The position numbers and the translations under genes were made by a program. A stretch of 64,000 bases of DNA from Conchocele bisecta (lineage: Eukaryota; Mollusca; Bivalvia; Lucinida; Thyasiridae), in assembly GCA_029237695.1 (NCBI GenBank), contig JAQRGA010000043.1, positions 434,001 through 498,000 of the forward strand, written 5' to 3'. The notes below the pieces were generated by a model that was given only the letters and a program-made list of their open reading frames with translations, did not search any database and was not told the origin of the DNA. Positions 30,793-41,344 of the stretch are shown piece by piece. Numbering within the stretch: the first letter of the stretch is position 1; the number at the start of each line of letters is the position of its first letter.

Positions 30793-30933
30793 TTAATTGT
30801 AGAATGACATTTTTTTTCTTCATTTTATTATTAATAAATTAACACCTCGTTAAAAACGTCTGTAGGCAAGATGTTGGGACAGAAATAGAAAACCCGAACA
30901 TTTGGATAGGCCTGAAATGTCACTTATATTTAA

Positions 30934-31104
30934 AGAGGCATACCAGTATTTTTTAAAGCAAATACTATACACAAATAAAACAGAAACAACACAGCGGTCC
31001 TAATATCGCCATATATCTTACATTAAACCACTTTACACAAGGCCATGATAAAAACACGTTTTTATTTTTCATTGTATTTTTTTTTTTAATCCTGTTATGC
31101 CCCT
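30934..31104. mobile_element. Family CC MITE, TTAA-flanked
   Basis: AGAGGCATACCAGTAT and the inverse end GTTATGCCCCT between TTAA at 30930-30933 and 31105-31108. The interior is AT-rich. Confidence 0.75.
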
Positions 31105-31112
31105 TTAAGGAT

Positions 31113-31978
31113 AGAAATCACTAAACACGTCAACACGTGGTTAAATAAAAATACCCGTCAAGTATTTCACCGTCCGCTGCGCAAGTCGCCGGGACTACTT
31201 TCGTGGTTCACGCTCCAGCGTTCAAACGCGAAGTCAGCGAAGCACGAAACAATGGGCGGAGCTTAGAGGTGAAAGAGAAAACGAGAATAAATTGCCTCTC
31301 ACTTCGCGTTTACGAATGCCTCCATTTATCGGACTCGAATGTCTCGTTTGGAATTTGTCCGAAAATGATTAATAGACTTTGTTGATAAGAAAGTCAACAT
31401 TTAATTTAGATACTTCGTCTGTGCTACTTTACGGTACGCGGTCATATATTAATACACTGCTGGATTTTAATACTTAAGTAGAAAAATGTAACAATAGTGT
31501 AATAGTTATAACGGTGTCATTAGCAGGAACAAACAGTTCTGCTACTGAAGGTGACGGAATTGTTGACAAATATATAAGTTACAGATTCGTGACATATTGA
31601 TTCTTTTGGGAGTATCGGATTTAACAACAAACACAGCGACACAATGAGTTCGGGATTCGGTTAGTAACTAATGGAGTTCTGTTTCATCCATTAAACAGTG
31701 TATCAATTAGATAAACTAAAATCAGAGTTATATCATATGAATATTATTATACGTTCCATTCCAATTGAATAATTAAGCTGGTTTTTAAATAGCACCTCTT
31801 CAAATAAAACTAAGTAATATACAAATACAACATCAATATGAAAAGATAATTGTGATAAATTCTGAAAATGTGAATTCAGTGCGGTGTTCACGGATTTATT
31901 TTTATTGCTGTTCATCCATGGAGTTTTAGTTCCATTCTGTGCATATTCCGCCGGAAGTTGATATAACCTGTCGGCACG
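31113..31978 (+). promoter_or_regulatory. Repeat-poor upstream region of the candidate gene start
   Basis: No mobile element recognised. It is locally richer in CpG (31165-31260) than its neighbours. An 11-bp inverted pair AAACGCGAAGT (31224-31234) / ACTTCGCGTTT (31301-31311) lies here. An ATG in good context at 31643 reads MSSGF to a GTTAGT site. A promoter or 5' untranslated role is inferred only from position. Confidence 0.3.
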
Positions 31979-32070
31979 ATGCGGCAGTGTCGTGGCTCCA
32001 TGTCGTCGGCGACCGTCGGCATATTCCTCCTGTGTTGCGGAATTGTCGGCGTCGGCGGCATCCGCTGGCT
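31979..32070 (+). CDS. Candidate first coding exon with signal peptide
   Basis: The ATG at 31979 (A at -3) opens a frame of 30 full codons plus two bases. It ends exactly at a strong splice donor, CT followed by GTAAGTATAT (32071 on). Unspliced, the frame stops at once on the TAA inside the donor, as expected for an exon end rather than a small ORF. The peptide has a short basic start (MRQCRGSM) and then a hydrophobic stretch, VGIFLLCCGIVGVGGI, as in signal peptides or membrane anchors, so a secreted or membrane product is inferred. A second in-frame ATG lies at codon 8. The family is unknown. The first intron would hold C (32141-32643) and B (32914-33216) elements; I could not identify exon 2. 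Confidence 0.45.
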
Positions 32071-32140
32071 GTAAGTATATACGTGTTTTATATTCTCCCG
32101 GGCGGACGGAGGGACGTTCTTACAAATATATATTACTTAA

Positions 32141-32643
32141 AGGTACATGCCCACTCAGAAGGCACAAAATGTTCTTTATAGGAATTAAATAAGTGTATAC
32201 ATGTGTCACTATTCCACCAGTTCTAAAGAATCCGAGATTCCCGCTATACAGATATAATTTAGTAATATTTATTTTACTGATAGTGACGCGCGTCGTTAGC
32301 AGGCTATTTTCATATGCAAATGAGGCATGCTATTTTTTTTAATTATTTATACTAATTAAATGCGTCACCTGAACAAATAATATTTTCGACAGATTATACA
32401 ATATGATAATTGCAGATCAAAAAATAAATACAGAGTATAAATAGTAATGTCCGTTAACATTTTAAGGAAACACGGTTATCGCCCCTGATATCAGTGTGGA
32501 TAGTTACGTCTGATATAAAATGTATAATAATGCCAATCAATACGTGGGGTAATGGTGAATGAATGTTTATTTTGCCAGAAAATGTCTCACACGATGTCTC
32601 TGATATACAGAACAGTTTGTGCCTACTGAGTGGGCATGTACCT
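32141..32643 (+). mobile_element. Family C element, TTAA-flanked
   Basis: TTAA at 32137-32140 and 32644-32647. Ends AGGTACATGCCCACTCAG and CTACTGAGTGGGCATGTACCT are exact inverses over most of their length. The best copy in the window. Confidence 0.95.
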
Positions 32644-32647
32644 TTAA

Positions 32648-32913
32648 CTCTTTAATTCAAGTCATCCGTCCGTCCGTCCGTCCATTTGTATGTGCATGCA
32701 CGTGAATATACATTTTTATACAATAAACAGGTAAATTTACAATGTAACGATCGACCATGTGTCCGTCCGTATGTCCGTTATTATACATTGACACACAATG
32801 AATTCACGCACCACCATCGTGAAATATTTCCTGATTAAGTCAAATTATTATGAGGATTTTCACTGAATGACGAGATAGGATACTAACTCATATCCGGTTA
32901 GACCCTGGTCAGC
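32648..32913. repeat. CCGT microsatellite stretch
   Basis: (CCGT)n at about 32666-32686 and a smaller CCGTCCGTATGTCCG at about 32762. Nothing else recognised. Confidence 0.7.
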
Positions 32914-33216
32914 AGCCTATTTCCCCAACATTGCAAAGTATATTTTTGTAGCAAAGTATACTTTGAGGGAGAAATTTTCAATTTTATGATAAATTTATTG
33001 ATTTTTATCATACTGAATTTATTACATTATCACAGCCATTTTGGCTGTGATAATGTAATAAATTCAGTATAATAATTCTGCATACTTGTAATCATCAAAT
33101 ATATACAGTTGTTAGTTTTATAGGAAATAATGCATTTCTGGAAAAATAAATGATTACTCCCTCAAAGTATACTTTGTTAGAAAAGTATATTTTTGCTATG
33201 TTGGTGAAATAGGCTA
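32914..33216 (+). mobile_element. Family B MITE
   Basis: CAGCCTATTTCCCCAACATT to GGTGAAATAGGCTA with the CACAGCCATTTTGGCTGTG centre. Confidence 0.93.
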
Positions 33217-33221
33217 CAGAC

Positions 33222-33285
33222 TTGGCAGATGCATGCGCAGTCTAATCTGGAGCTATGATGGTCGCAAACATCACAACGTATGTTA
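33222..33285 (+). mobile_element. Family D fragment
   Basis: GCGCAGTCTAATCTGGAGCT and ATGGTCGCAAACATCAC. B may have inserted into this D remnant. Confidence 0.5.
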
Positions 33286-34007
33286 TGCATTCTGGCATCC
33301 TAGATATCTCTTCTGACAGCGCAGGTTCTAAAGTTTCCAAAGTCTAACGCCTGGCTTGAAATTTACGCCGGAATAAATCATTAAAACACGTGTGAATATG
33401 CGAGTTTTGCTTAAATGAAATCGCAAACTATCTTTATGTGTATTACCGCATTCAATTTGGCTAATATTTAAGAAAAACATCGAATCATACAGTAATTCTG
33501 TATTCGCTTTACTCACGAGAAATTAGACAACAATCACACAGATGCGGGAATTAGACACATAAACACAAATCTCCAAGGATGGATAACTGTCATATATGTT
33601 GTGTGCGCTATACGGCCATATGGTCATATGTCCGTACTCAGGAGTTAGACCAACATTCAGGAATTAGACAGCTTATTACAGAATGGGTCAAGGTTAGTCG
33701 ACGGGTGTCAGATAGGTGTATATTTCAAATCCCCAAGCGCGTTTGGCGCACAATTATTTATATAAATCTATGTATTAAACATTTTTCTCACAATATATTA
33801 AAAATGCAATTGCCTCCTGAGTAAAATCTACATTTGGAGACATTTCTGTACATTTGTGTTAGGTTATCGCCCTAAACATCAGCATTTCACCGAGTAATTT
33901 TGAAAACATCAAACTTGATTTCACCATCCAGCTTACGAAATCTTTCAAAAATGTATGCATGAAGGTAGTCGGGATTTTCTAATTATAGATATGTTGTTGA
34001 GAAAAGG
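33286..34007. other. No gene recognised
   Basis: GAATTAGACAC at about 33550 and GAATTAGACAGC at about 33661 echo the inverse motif near 21190-21380. No other structure seen. Confidence 0.45.
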
Positions 34008-34106
34008 TACCATACGGCTCTTGCGACCACCGCAGCCACAGATCAGACTGCGCAGACTGCGCAGTCTGATCTGTGGCTGCGGTGTTCGCCATTGAGTCAA
34101 TAAAGT
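34008..34106. mobile_element. D-type perfect core hairpin
   Basis: CCGCAGCCACAGATCAGACT and its exact inverse around GCGCAGACTGCGC, with TCTTGCGACCA outside and TTCGCCATTGAGTCAATAAA after. Confidence 0.85.
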
Positions 34107-34308
34107 AGGCGACTGCGGTGACCAAAATTTGCATAAAATGTACAATTATGAAAAGTTTCATAACATTTGATCTGATTATACTTTTTAATGAAGTTTTCTG
34201 CATGTGGTTTGTTTTTTTCATTATTTATCAGTTACACACTATATTTTAATTTTATTTATTCTATTTAATTTTCCTATAAATTATAATTCTGCTGATTGAC
34301 GACACATA

Positions 34309-34512
34309 CCTACGTGTTGTAAGTATAAGTTAGATCACGGTTCGTCCGCATGTACGAGGAGATAATCTGCGAGCTTTAGTTCGTACATGAGGACAAACGT
34401 GATCTAACTTATGTATTACATCCTCATGCACATACCTTGCACACGAGCTGTGTTAATACAGAAACAACACCCGGAAATGTGTCAAAGATGTGATAAATGC
34501 CATATGTACCTA
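34309..34512 (-). mobile_element. Family F element
   Basis: TAAGTTAGATCACGGTTCGT, hairpin CGCATGTACGAGGAG / TAGTTCGTACATGAGG, then CACACGAGCTGTGTTAATAC and GTCAAAGATGTGATAAATG. The inverse of 13133-13326. Confidence 0.85.
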
Positions 34513-34561
34513 TTTTTCAACTGGTCGCCCCTATGCACATTTATATCAGGGTATGCTTTAC

Positions 34562-34797
34562 AGGGGCGGATTCAGCATTTGGGGAACGGGGGGGGGGTGG
34601 GGTTGTCCTCTTTTCGAGCTCTAGATGTCCAGAAATGCACTTTCCTGTGTTTTACGGCATTTAAATTCAGACTCCAACTTGTGGTAAACTGTGATATATG
34701 TAAACTCCGTGGCTGAACGGGTGGGGTGGGGGGGGGGGGGGGTTGCGTGGTGGGTTGCAACCCCGGAACCTCCCCCCCCCGCCGTCAGATCCGCCCA
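34562..34797. mobile_element. Family AA element with poly-G
   Basis: CAGGGGCGGATTCAGCA and the inverse CAGATCCGCCCAT, with G-runs at about 34588 and 34726-34740 and a C-run near 34772. Confidence 0.7.
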
Positions 34798-34979
34798 TAC
34801 TTTGTTTGCAGAGTCCCATGTCGAATTATATGGTATACAAATTTGACAACATACATATCAAAATTAAATATACAGTTTGCGACGAATTACATTTAAATAT
34901 TCATATTATTTCTTCTGGACACCAAAGAAAAATCACTGTATACAAGAAATACGTATTGCTTAGTGGATAAAAATACTTA

Positions 34980-35022
34980 ATTATCCCGTCAACACAGTGC
35001 GTATGTGCCGTGAAATATAAGA
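34980..35022 (-). mobile_element. Family H terminal fragment
   Basis: TTATCCCGTCAACACAGTGC and GTATGTGCCGTGAAA only. Confidence 0.8.
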
Positions 35023-35300
35023 AATAAGCAATTAACACATACGTTGAAGTACACGTATATATGTAGGCTTGTATGTTTGCTGGTCTGAACACTTAATCCA
35101 GTCCGTTATTCCATATGCTGTGTCAAATATCAGCAGTTTAGTACAACAAAAAATATGTTTGCAAGTCATTTATCTTATACTTCACGTTGTATCCAATTAT
35201 ATTAAATTGCATAAAAAAGACTATTTCTGAATTCAGAAATATGTAATTTCATGATAAGGTCATACATTTCGCATTGAAGTGTAGATGTCGTTATCATGTT
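35023..35300. other. No feature recognised
   Basis: AT-rich; nothing supported. Confidence 0.5.
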
Positions 35301-35302
35301 CT

Positions 35303-35668
35303 ATGAGACGAGTCATGCGATTTTGTACCTAATAAGGATTGTGATATCTCATGAGAAAACTTGCGATATTTTCTATAAATGACGTCGAAAGGTGACGAAA
35401 TGTTCATAGCAAATGCGGAATTCCGCATTTGCTGTGACCATTTGGTATAAACATATTTTATTAAATAGTAATTACATCATTTTTCGGTATGCAAGCAGTG
35501 TAAAGAGGATTGGAACGAAATATTGCTATCTTATAGAGTTTCTCTCCTAAGACCATTTCGTAAACTTTCGACGTCTTTTATGGAAAATATTACATTTTCT
35601 GTAAAAATATTTCATGAAAAATAGTACTTTTTGTTTTGATACAGACTCAGATGGCGTGTCTCATAATA
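35303..35668 (+). mobile_element. Family T element, larger copy
   Basis: GAGACGAGTCATGCGATTTT and the inverse end AGATGGCGTGTCTCA. A short palindrome AAATGCGGAATTCCGCATTT lies inside. Confidence 0.7.
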
Positions 35669-35769
35669 AAGTGTTGATTTCAGTATTGGCGTTATATTTA
35701 TTATTATCGGAGGTGTTATGACATAGGTCCGCTTTGAATGAATCCACTCTTTCAAAACTGCATATCATA

Positions 35770-36067
35770 AAATTACAATTAATGATATAACTAACACTAT
35801 TACTGACATAATATAACTAACACTATTTGGTCTTTAAATATAACTAACACTATTACTGGATTTACAATTATTTGATTTACATTTATTGAGTATATGCTGC
35901 ATATTGGATTTACATTTATTGAGCATAGGCTGCATATGCAGCCTATGCTCAATAAATGTAAATCCAATAATTGTAAATCCAGTAATAGTGTTAGTTATAA
36001 TTACAGACCATAATGATTTTGCACTTACGAACATTTTAGTCGTACGAAGTTTCGTGAAACGGTCCCC
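35770..36067 (+). mobile_element. Family A end fused to an ATATAACTAACACTATTACTG array
   Basis: Three copies of ATAACTAACACTATT (35790-35860) run into a palindrome that also ends TAATAGTGTTAGTTAT. Inside is the A centre AGGCTGCATATGCAGCCT. Only the right A end is present (TTTCGTGAAACGGTCCCC). Confidence 0.8.
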
Positions 36068-36081
36068 TGGGTGGTAAAGTT

Positions 36082-36180
36082 GTATTGTATTTCCCAAACT
36101 AAAGTGCCGGGATCGAGGATCGAACCCGGGCGGCCGGAGTGACAGTCTAAGGTCGTAACCTCTTGACTATAATCCCACCC
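36082..36180 (-). mobile_element. tRNA-derived SINE head, truncated
   Basis: On the minus strand, TAGTCAAGAGGTTACGACC resembles box A and GGGTTCGATCCTC is a good box B, about 35 bases apart as in tRNA genes. No complete cloverleaf or body is seen, so it is a SINE head or tRNA pseudogene, not a working tRNA. Confidence 0.6.
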
Positions 36181-36240
36181 GAGAACGTCAGGGTGAGATT
36201 TCACCAGATTCTAAGCGTCCAATAAAAATAGGCACATTTC

Positions 36241-36718
36241 GATGTGGGAGACTCGGACCTAGCACTCAGTAAATTGCCCAATCACATTTACCCAACCAAC
36301 CCATTTCCATACACACACTGTCTACAGAAATGGGTGTGTGGGTTAACGTATTAGAATTGGCCATTTACTGAGTCCAAGATCCGAGATCCGAGATTCGAGA
36401 TCCGAGTCTCCCACCAGTGGAGCGCTGTGGCGTAATGGTTAGTGTGTCGGACTACTGATCCAAGGGTCGTGGGTCCGAGCCTGACTAGCGGCGTGCGTTG
36501 TGTCCTTGAGCAAGACACTTTATCCACACTGCCCCAGTTCACCCAGCTGTAAATGGGTACCGATAATTCGTAGTTGCTCCGTAAATACGAATTACCGGCT
36601 TCTCTCAAAAATCTCTACCTCCGTTCTTTCTCCAATTCTTGGGAGACGGCATGGACGGTCCTAGAGCCAGTGCCGCCGTTAAATATAACTAAAAAAAAAA
36701 AAAAAGAGTCTCCCACCT
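36241..36718. mobile_element. I-like hairpin, split by a SINE
   Basis: GTGGGAGACTCGGACCTAG is the left end and CCGAGTCTCCCACC the right. The centre pairs ACCCATTTC.. with GAAATGGGT. The SINE at 36416-36705 duplicated the last 12 bases of the right end. Confidence 0.75.
36416..36705 (+). mobile_element. Complete tRNA-derived SINE with target duplication
   Basis: The head has TGGCGTAATGGTTAGTG (box A) and GGGTCGTGGGTCCGAGCC (box B). The body GTGTCCTTGAGCAAGACAC and CAGTTCACCCAGCTGTAAAT is of a kind widespread in invertebrate SINEs. The tail is CCGCCGTTAAATATAAC plus 15 A. GAGTCTCCCACC stands at 36404-36415 and 36706-36717, a perfect 12-bp duplication. The frames across it are not genes. Confidence 0.93.
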
Positions 36719-37001
36719 ATACTGGTCCAAAAGGGGGCTACGGGGCCAAACAGACAACATACATATTTTGTCATATCCTGTTTCGCATAGTCATATTAAC
36801 GTGTTACCTATCTTTCAACATATTGTCGCCCAGTAACCGATACGTAATTTAGGCGGCCTATTGTTTCATTTTCTCACGTTTAAACAATAAAATTACCCAT
36901 TCATTTCAAGACACCTCATAAAACGCCTGGTATTTTTATTAGCTGTGAATTTGATTTACAAGTCAACGAATATCGACGTATCTCGTACAAATCTCGTGGT
37001 A
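36719..37001. other. No feature recognised
   Basis: Nothing beyond chance frames. Confidence 0.5.
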
Positions 37002-37248
37002 AATGCGGCTGTGACTGGAGAAATGGGGCTTATGCGTTTTGCGACCAGTGTAGATCCAGATCAGCCTGCGCATCCGCGCAGGCTGATCAGGATCTGCACT
37101 GTTCGCCACTCCAGCAATGAAACACCCGATATGCTTCTAACAAGCAATATAGATCGTTACCATGCTACAGGAGTGTGCTGTTTGACCAGGAGCTACACTG
37201 GCCACAATTCCCATAAGCCCTCTTTCTCCAGTCACAGCTACAAATGTT
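37002..37248 (+). mobile_element. Family D MITE, near consensus
   Basis: GCGGCTGTGACTGGAGAAAT to TTTCTCCAGTCACAGCTAC. The core GATCAGCCTGCGCATCCGCG / GCAGGCTGATC is intact, followed by GAAACACCCGATATGCTTCT. Confidence 0.95.
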
Positions 37249-37558
37249 TTGTGTTTTTGCCCCGGGGTGGGAAGATAGCGATTGCTAGTTTTATAGTGGT
37301 TTTAGTTACGTTAAAGGCCCTTCGCCTCAGATATGCTCAGAAAATAATGAGACACATTAGTCTGTTAACCACCTAAAAAATTAAACTATTTCCACACTGC
37401 AACTCGTATACGCGGGGAATTACAGACTAATTAAAAAATGTAGAAGTGTATAGTATTTTTTTTTAAAATACAGTTGTAACAATGAGTCGCGTGACAACAA
37501 TCGGGGTTTGATAAAAAAAATATGTATGATACTGAAAATTAGCATCTAACATTTGTGA

Positions 37559-37668
37559 AGATTTAATATGATATTTCTTAAACTCGTTGACTGATTTCAT
37601 AAGAATCTCGGTATAACCGAGATTCTTATGAAATCAGTACACTTGTTTAATAAATATCATATTAAATC
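37559..37668. repeat. Hairpin MITE
   Basis: GATTTAATATGATATTT pairs with AAATATCATATTAAATC, and inside it CTGATTTCATAAGAATCTCG pairs with its exact inverse. Confidence 0.9.
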
Positions 37669-38326
37669 ATCACTCAAGTACGATCCTCTATGTATGATAA
37701 CATATAGTAGAATAAAAGATAAAACGCTTGAAATGTGATCTACTGAAATTGTGCGTTTGGTCGATGCAGGTCATGGGCCGTCTATAAAGTAAAAAAAAAC
37801 AGCAAACAAAACAACAAATATTGTCTGGGATATCGTCTGAGAAACTGTCTTTAACAGACAAGTGCACGGGATTGACTGAATACTGATTCGGAATGAGAAC
37901 ATTATCACACAAAGCATCTTAAAGGGCTTTTCGAAAATTAATACAGAAGGATATGGGCTGGAGTTATTTTATTCACCCACACCACATAACTATATAATTC
38001 ACCCGTTGTAGTATTTAGGACATATATACAAACTGTCATATTTTGTTTTTCCCAGCGAGTCACGTTGACATATTTTTATATTGAAATATTCTCCAGAGAT
38101 ACAATGCCGAAGATAAAAAACATCTTCAGAATAAAAGAAAAGTGATGGGCCGTGGCAGAAATAAGCCTAATTTTGCCACAGAATAGCAACTATGGCGGTT
38201 ATATGCCAATGGCAAAACAGTTATATACGCATATCGGCATTATACAAGCATATCTAACCATATGCATATTACATCGAATATTTAAAACACGTACAGAGGC
38301 AACCACTATATGCACATATCGATATA
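37669..38326. other. No feature recognised
   Basis: AT-rich, chance frames only. Confidence 0.5.
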
Positions 38327-38328
38327 TA

Positions 38329-38477
38329 CAGTGGGGTCAGCGTGTAAGTGCAGACACGAACGAACACATGTTGGAACCAATGGGGTCAGCGTGTAAGTGC
38401 ACACACGAACGAACACGACAGGTTGGAAGCAACCTGTCGTGTTCGTTCGTGTGTGCACTTACACGCTGACCCCACTG
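38329..38477. mobile_element. Family W hairpin, left arm duplicated
   Basis: CAGTGGGGTCAGCGTGTAAG to its inverse, TA on both sides. The left arm occurs twice (38331 and 38380), the first with GCAGACACGAACGAACACAT. Confidence 0.92.
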
Positions 38478-38574
38478 TAGTATACAAGGGTACCTCACCA
38501 AGTTCACACCGAATAAGAAACAACACAGAAAAGGCAATGTGAATTTTGATTATCAAAACATTCACAAATACACA

Positions 38575-39065
38575 TATTTGACATTGACATTACCCCAAAT
38601 TATGAAGAAAAATCACAATTATTTGACCTTGAGATGACCTCAAATTATGAAGAGAAGTCACAAATATTTGAAGTGACCCCAAATTATGCAAAGTAGTAAC
38701 AAATATTTGACCTTGAGATGACCCCAAATTATGAAGAGAAATCACAAATATTTGACCTTGAGATGACCCCAAATTATGAAGAGAAGTCACAAATATTTAA
38801 AGTGACCCCACATTATGCAGAGAAGACACAGATATTTGACCTTGAGATGGCCCCAAATTAAGAAGAGAAGTCATAACTATTTGACCTTGAAATGAACATA
38901 TTTGACATTGAGATTATCCCAAATTGTGAAGAGAAATAACTAATATTTGACCTTGAGTTGCCTCCAAATAATGACAAGAACTTGAGTAATAAATATTGGA
39001 CCTTAAGATGGCCGTAAAGTATGAAGAGAAGTCACAAATATTTAACCTTGAGAATACGCCAATAT
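38575..39065. repeat. 45-bp minisatellite with TGACCTTGA
   Basis: About ten irregular units of the type ATTTGACCTTGAGATGACCC + CAAATTATGAAGAGAAGTCAC. Several units lack the TGACCTTGA part, giving short and long forms. The frames read through it repeat SLHNLGSSQGQIFV and are not a gene. Confidence 0.92.
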
Positions 39066-39113
39066 TATGGTATGGGAGGTTCCTAGGGTTTCCGGCTTAG
39101 AGAGGTTTAACTG
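39066..39113 (+). mobile_element. Family J half element
   Basis: GGTTTCCGGCTTAGAGAGGTTTAACTGTA is a right J end; a similar end (GTGTCCGCTTTAGAGACG) lies at about 39518-39552, beyond the A element. Confidence 0.7.
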
Positions 39114-39163
39114 TAATCCATGCGTATGGATGCTGCGAGACACGTTCGTCTACTTTCAAATCA

Positions 39164-39488
39164 GGGGGCCGTTTCACTAAACTTCGTACGACTAAAATGT
39201 TCGTAAGTGCAAAATTATGATATTAAATAAGTGTATAATTGTGTCACTATTCCACCAGTTCTAAAACTTATGAGTGACCGCTATACAGATATAATCATTT
39301 ATTAATATATAAATTGCACATCAACACTGTTTTCTTGTAAACAATTATTTGATTTACATTTAATGAGCTTAGGCTGCATATGCAGCCTATGCTCAATACA
39401 TGTAAAGCCATCAATTTAAATTTCCAGACGATTCTAAATTTGCACTTACGAACATTTTAGTCGTAAGAAGTTTAGTGAAACGGCCCCC
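39164..39488 (+). mobile_element. Family A foldback containing a C fragment
   Basis: GGGGGCCGTTTCACTAAAC to GTTTAGTGAAACGGCCCCC. Between the left subterminal box and the core lies an alien segment at about 39222-39333. Confidence 0.9.
39222..39333 (+). mobile_element. Family C fragment inside A
   Basis: TTAAATAAGTGTATAATTGT, GTCACTATTCCACCAGTTCT and CGCTATACAGATATAATCAT match the left third of C; no TTAA border remains. Confidence 0.75.
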
Positions 39489-39976
39489 AGGAACCCATAC
39501 AAATAAACAAACTGAATTTGTCTGGGTGTCCGCTTTAGAGACGTTTTACTGTACATGTATATCTACTGGTTTTACAACGACAACATTCAAATCTGACACA
39601 TCTTCTGAGAAATACTCGCCTTAAACTAATAGTGGAGGGGCACTTTGAAGAGAAGTGGCTTAAAAAACGATTTCTGTTCAACCCAAGAGAGCAAAAGCAA
39701 CGACTATGCTAGATTGGTACATCATACATTCCTGAACATGAATCCGGTGTCGGTCAATCAAATTAGGTGGGACAAGGTCACTTTTGAGGTCATTAAGTGC
39801 AAAGAGGTCAAATGAGTTCAAAAACATATTTTATATCAGTAGATGGACATGTACGTGCATATCATGCTTCAAATATCAGATAAAGTTGTTTAAATTGTTG
39901 AATATTCTTCCTTAGGAAATATACGAAACGATTCGAATTTATGATGGTTCAAATCGTTGTGTATTTTGCGATTTTC

Positions 39977-40654
39977 AAGATGGCCGCCAGGTATCAATAT
40001 TTTGTCTTAAATATATTCTGACTTGATTATTATATGGCGTTAAACGGTTTGGTACTTACATTATGCGTTTACATATATATATATATAAATACGTTTTGAT
40101 AACTTATAAAAAACAATTCACCACTGACAAATTCATACACATATAAGATGGCCGCCAAATATTCACACAGACGTGCAGTAAATGTGTGTGGAAGAACACA
40201 AATATATAGCTACACTTTCTTGCACATTTATATTTCAGTTGTTTGCCTTTTTTGTTATTATTGAATGTGTTCTTTGCAAAAATGAATTAGTCCATCTAAT
40301 ATACCTATTATTTGACCATGTTGGAATATTCAAGATGGCCGCTAAGTATCGCTTAAGCTCTTATGCGCTGTTGATCGAACAGTAGTAAAGAAATGAAACA
40401 TAATTAGAAATCATATTTGTAATATTTTAAAAGTGCGAGGCTTGTGTTCCAAACTATACAGAATTATCTGTCGCCGCAAATAAAGGTAGATCAAAGATGG
40501 CCGCCAACATGGATACAATTCTGACACATCTATATTAAGTATGGTAGTCATCAACGACATATGTCACACCATAACATCAATGTTTTAGTGTTTCCGAAGA
40601 CAACATAAAGCATAATATTTTATGACCGCCATTTTAGTTACAAAGATGGCTACT
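39977..40654 (+). repeat. Left array of AAGATGGCCGCC motifs
   Basis: Copies at 39977, 40145, 40332, 40494 and 40643 (the last AAGATGGCTACT). Spacings are 168, 187, 162 and 149 bp. An opposite-facing GACCGCCATTTT lies at 40624. Confidence 0.9.
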
Positions 40655-41100
40655 AAATTGCTATCAACACAATATTGGTGCAACTCATGGATAACAATAG
40701 ATCCCAGCTGTAACATGGTAATGGTTAGTAAACGACTACATAGTCACGATCTTGGATTTTAAGTGAAACATAATTGTGAATACATGTTGACAATGTGAAA
40801 GGAAACAGGAACATATTTACAATTACATCTAGATATTCATGCATTTGAGTGAATCAACATAATGCCGGTGTCTAATACATGTATTCGGATAGAAATAAAT
40901 TACAGTGGCAAGTTGGGAGCATGTGAATGGTAATTTATTATATAATTAACGATGGTGGGTTGATAATTGCCGGGGAGCGCGATATCCCTGGTTTGGCCCT
41001 TATTCGCACCTTCAGCTTTCTTGTAGTCGAGAATTGAATCCAGCTAACTCTGTTATAAGAGTAATACGATCAGTGATAATCATACTACGTTTATGGGGAC

Positions 41101-41122
41101 GGGGGGGGGGGGGGGGGGGGGG
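41101..41122. repeat. Poly-G tract of 22 bases
   Basis: 22 uninterrupted G, the longest homopolymer in the window, inside the 5-kb element. Confidence 0.95.
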
Positions 41123-41344
41123 CCTAAGTTACTATAGTGTGGTGAAGACCTGACAGTAGATCCGGTTTGTCTAATGTCAGGGCTGGATGGAAATTGTATG
41201 CAAATATTCAGTTACCCGCCCCCATCCATGCAGATGAAATGAGCTGTCGATAGTCCGTTTAGAGCCATTAAACATTAAACCGGAACTCTAGCATGTTATC
41301 TTTAACACAACCATGAACACCAATGTTGCATTTTATTATTGCAA

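Noticed and set aside
31643..31659. ATG MSSGF with GTTAGT as the true first exon
   Set aside because: Good ATG context but weak donor and only five codons; joining it to the 31979 exon would put that exon in a non-hydrophobic frame.
36082..36180. Functional tRNA gene
   Set aside because: Box A and B are present but no closing acceptor stem can be drawn; better explained as a SINE head.
38590..38790. Repetitive peptide frame (SLHNLGSSQGQIFV repeats)
   Set aside because: Produced by the 45-bp minisatellite, a multiple of three; unit length varies, so the frame is not kept.
38575..39065. Possible CRISPR-like array
   Set aside because: Units are tandem without unique spacers, and the genome is eukaryotic.
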